Assembly (NCBI GenBank): GCA_963556195.1
Contig: OY744519.1
Coordinates: forward strand, 107,532,500 to 107,596,499
Length of the DNA stretch: 64,000 bases
Direction: 5' to 3'
From: Sepiola atlantica
Taxonomy: Eukaryota > Mollusca > Cephalopoda > Sepiida > Sepiolidae
This document shows, piece by piece, positions 54,365 to 64,000 of this stretch (position 1 is its first letter; every line of letters starts with the position of its first letter). The notes under the pieces are model-generated. The model saw only the letters and a program-made list of their open reading frames with translations. It was not told where the DNA came from and did not search any database. Both the position numbers and the translations under genes were made by a program.

Positions 54365-54720
54365 CCCATTGTTTTCTTTGACCTTCCTCTGTGAACTGGA
54401 CCTGCTACCTCAACTACATCTACTGACCGAAGAATTCTTATCCATCTTTTCAACATCGCCATACAATCAAAGTCTCCTGTTCTGCACACATCTCCTTTCA
54501 CTGTCCAGATTTAATCCTCTTCTGAGGTCATCAAAACTAAGCATGTCTTTAAGACTCACATTACACAGCCATTGTATCATTCTCATATCATTTCTCTCCA
54601 TGCAACGCATGTCCTCAACCCTCACTGATCAAGTTTCACTTCCATACATCATCACACTTCGTACAAATGCCTGATAGACAGTGGTAATACTCTGCTGGTT
54701 AGTAATGGCAGACGTTCCCT
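54365..54720 (-). pseudogene. LINE C-terminal fragment
   Basis: Minus frame: AFVRSVMMYGSETWSVRVED, MRCMERNDMRMIQWLCNVSL, KDMLSFDDLRRGLNLDSERR, CVQNRRL, then after a stop YGDVEKMDKNS. This is the longest copy of the family in the window. It would place the 19-kb and 49.8-kb pieces in one LINE lineage. Confidence 0.85.
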
Positions 54721-54724
54721 GTCC

Positions 54725-57055
54725 ATTCCTAACTCTTCCAATTACCTTTTACTTGACCATTTAATAAAAAAAATCACTTTTCAATTTAAATGTGACTGAC
54801 TGACATCTACAACTTTTATGAAATCAAATGTATGTGCAATATGCTTCTAAAATCCTTCTAATTCTGTTTTTCTAACTTTAATTATATCTACAACTAGCAA
54901 AAACTACCCCTCCCCCGGCAGCAATTACTGAGGCTGTAGTCTTCTTTACAGAAAATAAAGAAATACTTTTCAATTGATATTTTAGTAATTTGGAGCAAAA
55001 CAGCAAAATGCTGATTGTCATAGTGTTATTTGATATATTTCAATGTGGAAAAAATTTACTGAGTGAAATTGTATTTTTTTAGAGAAAAAGAACAAAAAGG
55101 TTAATTGATATGGTCTTAAAGATATTGAAAGTTGAGGAATTTTATTTTGTTTCAGCATAAAAATGAAAATGAATTCCCCATTAAAAACTGGTTACATAAT
55201 GAAATGAATAAACACAAAGGTGGAACGTCAATTTGTCAAATAAAATAATTTCATATTACTGAGTAATTCGAAATGGTTACTTTGTACTTTTCGCCTTTAT
55301 TATAAAAGACAGAAAAAAAGACTTCATGAATATTAAAGAAGAAAAATCTATTTTCTTTTTCTAATTTAGAAAGATTAGAGGTGTTTTTTTTTCTATGACA
55401 AATGTTACAGTCATCATCATCATCATCATCATCATCATCACTACAAACATGTTAAGTCCTTGGCATTTTGGCTAGGAACAACATGTAGTATCTGTTCTGA
55501 TGCTGCACTTAGTTTTTTCGTCCTCACTCAGTGAAGAAGAAATCCTTCTAGAACAAGAATATTAAAATTTTTGTTCCAATTCAGAGTGCCCCTTTTGGGG
55601 GAACTGGATTTTCTCCACATTAAATATTGACATTGTGCCTCACTCTGCTCTAGTGGGAGGAAGTAAATAGAAATAGAAACAATAAACAAAAATTATCTCA
55701 AAAAATAATAAACACATGTATTTAATTATTAACAGAAAACCATTGTTTATTATTTGGTTTAATACAAACTTTATATTTAAAAGTAATTATTTCAAAGTTA
55801 TCCAAGAGTTTTGCTATGTGTAAATATACGCGTGCGAAAACGTAACCGTAAAAAAAACAACAACAAAAAAAAGTTATGATTTTGAATGTTAAACTTAATT
55901 CATTAAATCGCTTAAATATCAATACTGGTAGTAATTAAGATATTAATATCAAGTTTTTCGTATATATAATAAAATAGCAGAATTAAATTATAAGTGAATC
56001 CTACTGAATATGAATTTATAAGACTGTTTAAAAAATAAATATGCAAATAATTTATAACCTTCAGAGTGTTTAGTAAGGTTACCTGTTAGTTTATATACCG
56101 TATGTGAAAATATTTTAGTGTATATTTGAATTAGGTACAGGTAAAGTGTTTCGATATGAATATTGTTAGGATAAATGGAAAAAAAAAAAACTTTAGCATT
56201 TATTCATTTAGAAGATGCACTCCTGTAGCGAAAAATATCCATTCGTTTATCATAATTTCCTTAGTGGTTTTTAGTCTGCACATTTTTGAATCTACTCGGT
56301 TGACTTGACTTATCGGTTGCTAGTCTAGGTTGCCTCGGGCAGATGAAGGTAGATAAATAAACAGGCAACCAGGATGATGAAAGATTAGCCAATAATCAGT
56401 GTGTGCTTCTGTTGTCATTAGGGTAGTAAATATCTCGAACCGCCTATTCCCAGCCTCTTTATACATTTCTATGCAACAATCATTTAAAAAATTAGATAAG
56501 GTTCGCCACATGCTTTAGAACAAAATTTTGTCACCATCACAGTCTTGGGAGAAGAGATCGATTATTTTGTTGTCATGTGGTTTATAAGATTATACTGAAG
56601 TACTTGTTAAAGACATCTTCAAGGCTGGATAAGTATCAACCTGTACACTTTTATGGTTGTCTACTCACTGGAGCAGAGCGCCTTCCCGTTGTGAAGAATG
56701 ATCTTTTGCAAAGCTGCAATGTTTTCTTTGCCCAATCATCCGTTTCTTGGTCACCACAGGTACTACAACTCCCCGTACAGAATAGATGGATTTTTGTTCA
56801 AAGTTTACTCATCTAGATCAGATGTGTTCTTTCTGTGCCCATGCATATTAACAAACTAACCTCGTGAAGGATGCGGCTCTTCAGCATACATAGACTGTCA
56901 TTCACTATTTCACATTTTGTCAGTCTGTCATGCTTAAGTTTGAAATATTATTTTCATCTATTTAAATGCACAAGATGAAGGGATGTACTCTTAGAAATAT
57001 CCGTTCTGTTTTTAAATTTGCAAGTGATTGCAAGTTTGTTAATAAATTGTGATAT
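54725..57055. other. Mostly unassigned; contains (TCA)n at 55411-55440
   Basis: 2.3 kb without a supportable gene. Near 54890 ACTAGC...CCCCCGGCAGC may be a decayed hairpin head. The open frames at 56320-56511 and 56577-56816 have no recognisable domain. Confidence 0.45.
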
Positions 57056-57139
57056 TAGTGTACAGTATTCATTCAAATAGGCACAAACACCTGCACACAT
57101 ATGCCTCTACTGAAAGATCTGCAGATAGATACAGCATGA

Positions 57140-57560
57140 CAGATAACCGAACATCTGGGAGCATGAACCTTCACCGATAACATCAAACAGAAAGGTGACA
57201 GTGTTCTATGACAAAAACATACAGGCGGGCAAATACATAAAAGACAAGGCCATCAAGCCAGGCATTGTTATATGGAACAAACCTGAAAGGACTGCTCTCA
57301 TTATTGAAATATCATTTTTATCTATGTAAATAGCCTCAATAGAATCAAACGCAAACAGATAACCAAATACCAAGACCTTAAGAATGACTTAAACACAACA
57401 TGGTCTCTGAAAGTAATACACATTCTATCTGTTATGACCTAAAAAAATCTTTAAAAGTACTTAGACACAATCCCTGGAAGACCAAGCTGTAGTGAAGTAC
57501 AGATAGCAGCCCTAAAAGGGACAACATCTATCCTTAAAAAAGCCCCATGACAAAATCAAG
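57140..57560 (+). pseudogene. R2/NeSL-like retrotransposon C-terminus (restriction-like endonuclease), decayed
   Basis: Plus-strand frames: VTVFYDKNIQAGKYIKDKAI-KPGIVIWNKPERTALIIEIS, then TKTLRMT/QDLKND...WSLK and LKKYLDTIPGRP-like near 57455-57485, SCSEVQIAALKGTTSILKKA near 57490-57545. The (I)KPD(I)...KTA.IIE(I/V) block of R2-type endonucleases is recognisable, but the key Asp of the PD motif reads Gly. The ALKGTTSIL(R/K)KA end is characteristic of the C-terminus. Several stops. No RT upstream. Confidence 0.72.
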
Positions 57561-57640
57561 TGTTAGCTCCAGGATGGAGCTCCTTCATCTCTTCTAACTG
57601 AAGTAAAATAAGAAAAAAGAAAAGATGAATATTAATGTTT

Positions 57641-57768
57641 GTGGCTCAGTGATATAGCGCCAGGCATCAGTTACTGAGGTCGGTCCCGGTTTCGAATCTC
57701 TCTAGGTCTTGTCACACAGATGAGTCGTAGAAATGACGAAACACGTGTCTGTGGATAACTATGTTTTA
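57641..57768 (+). mobile_element. tRNA-derived SINE (family C), best copy
   Basis: A box GTGGCTCAGTGATATAGCGC, B box CCCGGTTTCGAATCTCTC, tail CACACAGATGAGTCGTAGAA-ATGACGAAACACGTGTCTGT-GGATAAC, then a TA run. Complete internal promoter in a layout like other cephalopod tRNA SINEs. Confidence 0.82.
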
Positions 57769-57973
57769 ATATATATATATATATATATAATAATTTCCAC
57801 AATCAGACAATGCCGCAGACACAAACAAACTATAAAAGCCACAGTTCGGATATGTTCTACTGATGAGCCCAAAAGAGGGTTAAACTCGAGTCTAGGCCTT
57901 CCGGTCCTGTGGCTTTTATGGTTTTTCTGCTTATAGAAATAATTATATATCATCTTACATTAAAAATCTAATG

Positions 57974-57980
<7 letters not shown>

Positions 57981-58013
<33 letters not shown>
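57981..58013. repeat. (TA)n microsatellite
   Basis: TA run directly abutting the fold-back at 58016. Confidence 0.92.
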
Positions 58014-58015
<2 letters not shown>

Positions 58016-58018
<3 letters not shown>

Positions 58019-58208
58019 TTAAAAGAAAAAACTACTCACACATTTGAGCTGTAAGCATTATAATTTATTTCAACCAGGTAGGTCTCATCAGATGCTTAAT
58101 CAACCAGCTACATTTGAGAGTTGATTAAGCATCTGATGAGACCTACCCGGTTGAAATAAATTATAATGCTTACAGCTCAAATGTGTGAGTAGTTTTTTCT
58201 TTTAAAAT
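58016..58208. mobile_element. Fold-back element, 89-bp arms, one mismatch
   Basis: ATTTTAAAAGAAAAAACTAC...CAGATGCTTAATCAAC (58016-58104) is inverted at 58120-58208, with one substitution (A/G at about 58077) and no indel. The loop is 15 bp. Arms this similar suggest recent formation or gene conversion. Confidence 0.92.
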
Positions 58209-58275
58209 GTTATTCCTGCTCTGTTTTACATTGAGCTCTAATACTCGGATTTCCTACCGAAATTACTCAACTTTT

Positions 58276-58306
<31 letters not shown>

Positions 58307-58751
58307 TTATATTTATTGGGTGAAATTCAAAATATATTTCAATCAAGTTCCGGAAATGAATATTCTAACAGTAACACGTCCTCTATATGTATGCACGTTT
58401 CTGAGATTTCAAATTTATTCATTATCAAATTACATCTTCGTAAAATTTCCAATAAATAAAGAATTCTCCTAATCAGCATATTAAAATTTTTTTATCAAAT
58501 TTATTTGATGAGAAGAATTCTTTTTTTTTTTTACCGTTAGAAGCAAAGAATTCCTTTACCCAACAAAGTTTCATTTCAAAACAAAACTACTGAGTCTGTA
58601 AACTAATTATACATATCAAAAACTCCCACATCAGCGTTTAGACCTGAATTGTATGTGTGTTTAGTTTTAAGATCCATTTTGTTTCTTTTTGTTTGCGTGC
58701 ATGTGTGGACAGGAATTTAGTGTCTATTAAATACATTTGATGGCATGGAGT

Positions 58752-58799
58752 GTATGCATATGTATATGTATATATATATGTATATGTATATGTATATAT

Positions 58800-58851
<52 letters not shown>

Positions 58852-58945
58852 ATGTATATGTATATATATGTATATATGTATATATGTATATATGTATATA
58901 TGTATATGTATATATGTATATATGTATATATATATATGTATATAT
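58752..58945. repeat. Complex (TATATG)n microsatellite
   Basis: TATATG and TATG/TA units. It creates several long Tyr/Ile/Met-rich artefactual frames on both strands. Confidence 0.95.
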
Positions 58946-59646
58946 TAGAGATGGGCGGTTTTACCGAAAAACCGCGGTTTTTCGGTTTCGTCTCCATACC
59001 GAATCGGTTTTTTTTTTAAAACCGTAACCGTTCGGTATTGTGTTTTTATTACAGTAAGCCACCATATACAAGGAAACACGGTTGAAAAGATTTTCCGATT
59101 TGAATAAAATTGAATATTACCAAAAAATGTTATATTAGTAAGAGGACAGATTGAACAAATATATTACTGCAATTACTGCTATAAACACGAGGCGATTTTT
59201 GTTTATTTTCATTCTAGAACGAATTTTAAACATTTTAAAATATGAATATAGAAAATGTTGTTACATTTTTCGTACCCAACTAGTAAATAAATTAATCTTT
59301 CATCTTTTTTTATGCATTAAAATTATAATTGTACGTTGTTTTGTCTTTCGGTAATAGTAATTTTAAATTATCTTATCCTAAAAAATATTGTCCTTTTTTT
59401 GAGCGAAAGTCAACAATGCGTACTAGTATTGCTGATATAACAATCAATCAGCAGCAGCGTCTTGTAAACCTTTGTAAACTTCGTTTATAAACTTCTTTAA
59501 AAGTAAGATAAAAATATTTTTTGTGCTTAAAAAAGTTAATCCTATTTGGTTCTTTTATAAAAAATACTTACAAAAAATACTGGTTTTCACTCAACTTTCG
59601 AACTTCTAGTAGTAATGAATTTCTAGTCGCCAATTTAAAAAAAAAA

Positions 59647-60645
59647 TTAAGATTCTACTTTTTTAGGCGATTACGTCTTAAAGTCTTGGCGAAAAAAAGT
59701 AAAAAACAAAACAGAAAATAGTTTAGAATTTAGAGTGGAGGATCAGTTTCGCATATAAATTTAATGTAAAATGATCTCCGATTTCCCGGCCATTCTTGCC
59801 TTTTAGTGAAATTTATAAAATAAATAATTACTCTACCATTAACTCTAGGTACGACTAACAAGCCCACCTCCTAAAAATGCCATCTTGAACGTATCGTACC
59901 ATTAACCTTAAATATGAGTGGCAAGCCACTCCTAAAAAACTCCCTTAACCCTAACACTAAGTCCGAATGGCAACCTCCATCCAAAACAAAACCCCTTCCT
60001 TAACCTTATCACTAACCCTAAGTCCGAGTAGGAAGCCCTAATCCTACAAAAAAGCCCATTAAAACCACACATAATCGTCTAAAAAAAAAAAAAAAAAAAA
60101 AAAAAGCAGACGCCCATAAAAAAAACGCACAGGATTTATTTGCCATAGAAAAAAATTGATTAATGCCCTAAAACGCTAGAATGGCCCGGAAATGGTGAAT
60201 TATTCTGCATTAAATATATGTGAAACTAATCCCCCACTCGAAATTCTAAATGAATTGTTTTTTTTTCTTTCTGCTAAGTTTTCAGGGTGTTCACACTTAA
60301 TTGCCCCTAGCCCTACCACTAACCTGAAGTTCAAGTGGTAAGCCCCACTCCTCCCACAAAAACCCTTATAATCGTCTAAAAAAAAAGAAAAAAACAAGAA
60401 AAACGCACAGGATTTATCTCCCATAGAAAAAATAATTAACTGTCCTAAAACGCTAGAATGGCCTTGAAATGGGGGATTATTTTATGTGAAACTGATCCCA
60501 ACTTTAAATTCTAAAATAATTGTTTTTGTTTCTTTCTTTCTGCCAAGTTTTTCAGGGTGTTAACATGTAATTGCCTAAATAAAAAAAGTAGAATCTTATA
60601 TTTTGGGGAGGTAAGGAGGTGAGTTAGCAGAAGGTGTAAATCTAC
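59647..60645. mobile_element. Family H element, copy without the LTR insertion
   Basis: The left AAGATTCTACTTTTTTAGGC-GATTACG...TTTAGAATTTAGAG and right CTTTAAATTCTAAA...GTTAACATGTAATTGCCTAA...AAAGTAGAATCTT are long inverted repeats of about 130 bp. The right end extends to AAATCTAC. The interior has repeated CTAACCCTAA(G/A)TCCGAGT-GGCAAGCC blocks and a poly-A at 60081-60104. 60515-60560 (CTGCCAAGTTTTTCAGGGTG-TTAACATG) is the site that is split at 9386/11868 in the other copy. Confidence 0.75.
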
Positions 60646-60649
60646 AATA

Positions 60650-61112
60650 ATGCTAAAGAAATCTTGCAATATATTCATTTTTAAACAGTCCTAGTATTAG
60701 ATTTTAGTTTCTTGTACATAAAATGTATTACAATTCAACTTTGAGTTTTCTAACTTCTTTCTTTTAATGGATTCATGGTGTTTTTAAGGTATTGCAGCAT
60801 ATTTATGTGCACTTAGTGCAGATTACTTGGAAACCATTAATTTCTGGAGATTTTCAGTGGCATATTCTGATTCCTTGTACAAAAATACACTTATATGGTA
60901 AATTTCATTGCTTAATCTTGTGTTTTAACAAAGATATAACATTTTTACTGAAAAATTAGTGTAAAAAATGTGACGAAACGCATATGGTCTTAAAGAGGGG
61001 AAAATATCCAATTGTGTGAGGCACAAAAATAGTCATAACTTCCTTATTTTTAGTCAGATTTAAAAAATTTAAAAAGCTTCTTTCTTAGATCATCAAGCTC
61101 TTTCTATATATG
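60650..61112 (+). other. Interior of the 3.6-kb element, unassigned
   Basis: AT-rich, no domain-bearing frame. It should reappear inverted beyond position 64000 if the second copy is complete. Confidence 0.5.
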
Positions 61113-62537
61113 CCATTATTGAGATATTTTAAACAATTAAAAATTTTTCATGTGTATTGCTACTTGTAGGAAGAAATCTTTGTTTACAGTTTGTTTATCA
61201 TTAACATTTTGAATTTTCAAATGAAAAAGAGAAATACGACAGACAACATGACATCGTATTTTTAGCATAAACTATTTTCAAATGAAAAAGAAAAAATCAA
61301 ACGTGTTCCGTATGATGTCGAAAATTTATTTGATTCAACTCAAAATTGTAAAATAATTATTTGTTTGTTTCAGAGTTATCTAAAAAAATAAGTTATTAAA
61401 ATGAAATTTTAAAAAATACTTGTAAAAGTAAATAAACGAAAAGTAGTGAGTAAGTATAAACATTTAAAAAGAAAAAAAGTAGTTGCCAATGCTAGTGTCA
61501 CTTTATTCGGATTTTTTAAATTATTTTAAACATTAGGCATTTCATTGTTTACTTTTGAAAAGCCACTTCATACATAAATTGTCATTTCTAGAGAACTATC
61601 TCTCAACTATACCGTTTTCTCTCCCAAAAATGGGTTATTCAAAAAGTAGACTATGCAACGATTTATATTTTACTAAATTGTTAATATGGTATTTATTTAG
61701 AGTTGACAATTTATTCGAAAGTTTAATTATTAAACTTTAATCCAAGTCATGAATTCTATGACTAAAATTACCTTAAAGCTTAAAAAATGACTTTAGGTGA
61801 ATTAACAATCTCTACTTTTTTTTAACCATCCTTCCTTTTCCCTTGGCGCAGTTTTCGGGTGTACTACTAGTCTTTTACGCCTTTCTATAAAGTTTTATTA
61901 CCCTGTCTTAAAAACAAATATTAACCCCAACACACACCAGTTGACAGAACTTCGAGCACACAAAATGACAGACATCCCAACAGTCAACACCGGCAATTCG
62001 AGAAGTATATGGTGTGTTTATTTTACGCGACAAGACACGTCTTGCAAACATTTTCACCTATTAAAAAATTAAAATTTTAATTTTATTTGTAAAATTATTT
62101 TGTTTGTTTAAATAAATTTTCGTTTTTTAATTTCTTGCATTTCTGAGTTATATTTTAGCTTCTGATGGGTTAAAGGATTAGATAGAATGTATATTCAAAC
62201 TCAGTTTTATTCTTCAGAAATCTTTCATGAATCTTTGGTCACTGTTTTAACGAGTTAACTGTTAAAAAGGTATCAGAACTTTGATTACAACAGTCAACAC
62301 CTTAAAACTTATATGATTCATATCATGGAGAATGATTCAGTCACAAAATTATCGAAACAGTGGCATAATTCAACTAAACGTTGAATAATAACTAATCATC
62401 ACACAAGAGAATGAATAGTTTCCATAGTAAAAAATTTTTTTTCAAAAAAACCGAAAAACCGAACCGTAAACCGAGGTTTTAAGGGAAAAAAACCGAAACC
62501 GATACCGAAACCAAAATTTCAAAACCGCCCAACTCTA
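61113..62537. repeat. Left arm of a giant near-perfect palindrome
   Basis: Each position x pairs with 125113 minus x on the other strand (for example 61555-61740 with 63373-63558, giving identical 61-codon frames). No net indel over 1,425 bp. One substitution was noticed (62493/62620). The arm may extend further left. Confidence 0.93.
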
Positions 62538-62575
62538 ATATATATACATATTTATATATACATATATATATATAC
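62538..62575. repeat. 38-bp TA-rich palindrome spacer
   Basis: ATATATATACATATTTATAT followed by ATACATATATATATATAC. It separates the two CTCTA/TAGAG element ends. Confidence 0.9.
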
Positions 62576-64000
62576 TAGAGTTGGGCGGTTTTGAAATTTT
62601 GGTTTCGGTATCGGTTTCGTTTTTTTTCCCTTAAAACCTCGGTTTACGGTTCGGTTTTTCGGTTTTTTTGAAAAAAATTTTTTTACTATGGAAACTATTC
62701 ATTCTCTTGTGTGATGATTAGTTATTATTCAACGTTTAGTTGAATTATGCCACTGTTTCGATAATTTTGTGACTGAATCATTCTCCATGATATGAATCAT
62801 ATAAGTTTTAAGGTGTTGACTGTTGTAATCAAAGTTCTGATACCTTTTTAACAGTTAACTCGTTAAAACAGTGACCAAAGATTCATGAAAGATTTCTGAA
62901 GAATAAAACTGAGTTTGAATATACATTCTATCTAATCCTTTAACCCATCAGAAGCTAAAATATAACTCAGAAATGCAAGAAATTAAAAAACGAAAATTTA
63001 TTTAAACAAACAAAATAATTTTACAAATAAAATTAAAATTTTAATTTTTTAATAGGTGAAAATGTTTGCAAGACGTGTCTTGTCGCGTAAAATAAACACA
63101 CCATATACTTCTCGAATTGCCGGTGTTGACTGTTGGGATGTCTGTCATTTTGTGTGCTCGAAGTTCTGTCAACTGGTGTGTGTTGGGGTTAATATTTGTT
63201 TTTAAGACAGGGTAATAAAACTTTATAGAAAGGCGTAAAAGACTAGTAGTACACCCGAAAACTGCGCCAAGGGAAAAGGAAGGATGGTTAAAAAAAAGTA
63301 GAGATTGTTAATTCACCTAAAGTCATTTTTTAAGCTTTAAGGTAATTTTAGTCATAGAATTCATGACTTGGATTAAAGTTTAATAATTAAACTTTCGAAT
63401 AAATTGTCAACTCTAAATAAATACCATATTAACAATTTAGTAAAATATAAATCGTTGCATAGTCTACTTTTTGAATAACCCATTTTTGGGAGAGAAAACG
63501 GTATAGTTGAGAGATAGTTCTCTAGAAATGACAATTTATGTATGAAGTGGCTTTTCAAAAGTAAACAATGAAATGCCTAATGTTTAAAATAATTTAAAAA
63601 ATCCGAATAAAGTGACACTAGCATTGGCAACTACTTTTTTTCTTTTTAAATGTTTATACTTACTCACTACTTTTCGTTTATTTACTTTTACAAGTATTTT
63701 TTAAAATTTCATTTTAATAACTTATTTTTTTAGATAACTCTGAAACAAACAAATAATTATTTTACAATTTTGAGTTGAATCAAATAAATTTTCGACATCA
63801 TACGGAACACGTTTGATTTTTTCTTTTTCATTTGAAAATAGTTTATGCTAAAAATACGATGTCATGTTGTCTGTCGTATTTCTCTTTTTCATTTGAAAAT
63901 TCAAAATGTTAATGATAAACAAACTGTAAACAAAGATTTCTTCCTACAAGTAGCAATACACATGAAAAATTTTTAATTGTTTAAAATATCTCAATAATGG
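62576..64000 (-). mobile_element. Second, inverted copy of the TGGGCGG-ended element, cut by the window end
   Basis: Starts TAGAGTTGGGCGGTTTTGAA and mirrors 61113-62537. It ends at the window edge, so at least 1,425 bp of the copy are present. If complete it would continue to about 66,167. Confidence 0.9.

Larger units (their letters stand above)
58946..62537 (+). mobile_element. 3.6-kb non-autonomous DNA element with AGAG(A/T)TGGGCGGTTTT ends
   Basis: The left end TAGAGATGGGCGGTTTTACC and the right end (reverse complement) TAGAGTTGGGCGGTTTTGAA form terminal inverted repeats. They are followed in both cases by dense ACCG/CGGTTT subterminal motifs (58955-59035; 62445-62525), typical of transposase-binding arrays. 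Both ends lie in TA-rich DNA, so a target duplication cannot be read. No transposase frame exists. TAGAG-TGGGC-type ends recall hAT elements, but that is tentative. A family H element is nested at 59647-60645. Confidence 0.65.

Noticed and set aside
61555..61740. Identical 61-codon frames in both palindrome arms (also 63373-63558)
   Set aside because: Identity simply reflects the palindrome. The peptide has no known domain.
1..64000. CRISPR array, operon or prokaryotic island
   Set aside because: No regular spacer array, no ribosome-binding-site-led gene clusters. The repeats are typical eukaryotic retroposons and transposons.

Overview
This window is AT-rich eukaryotic DNA with no supportable host protein-coding gene, no complete tRNA or rRNA gene and no CRISPR array. 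It is full of TA, GA, CA and CT microsatellites, tRNA-headed SINEs, fossil LINE pieces, fold-back elements and short transposons. The overall repeat style suggests a mollusc, most likely a coleoid cephalopod such as an octopus. That is inference from the repeats, since no host gene is present to confirm it. It looks like intergenic or deep-intronic sequence. Almost all open frames are short and fall in microsatellites or degraded repeats.

Region 1-9 kb holds SINE fragments, a ~600-bp interspersed repeat here called family A, a TA-centred perfect palindrome and a ~180-bp tandem repeat. Region 8.95-11.96 kb is the clearest nested structure. A long-inverted-repeat element (family H) is split by a compact 2.5-kb LTR-type retroelement with two nearly identical ~655-bp LTRs and a 5-bp target duplication. 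A related copy of family H at 59.6-60.6 kb shows the uninterrupted site. Region 12-27 kb holds LINE 3' ends, two 5S-rRNA-like sequences, hAT-like elements rich in a GACTCC hexamer, a decayed mariner transposase, a MITE with 132-bp arms and a repeated short coding fragment.

Region 27.2-29.3 kb (minus strand) is the best protein-coding fossil: the reverse-transcriptase half of a CR1/Jockey-type LINE whose catalytic Asp pair reads Tyr-Tyr. Region 30-44 kb carries further LINE tails, SINEs and family A/B elements, and a 323-bp GC-rich insertion with a 12-bp target duplication. Region 46.8-54.7 kb has a MITE, a decayed Ty3/Gypsy integrase, LINE C-termini and an inverted pair of short conserved coding pieces. 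An R2-like endonuclease fossil lies at 57.1-57.6 kb.

The last 5 kb is dominated by a 3.6-kb element with TAGAG(A/T)TGGGCGG ends and its inverted copy. They form a near-perfect palindrome with arms of at least 1,425 bp around a 38-bp TA-rich spacer, and the right arm runs off the window. Inverted repeats centred on or bordered by TA tracts recur across the window. They are its main unexplained theme.
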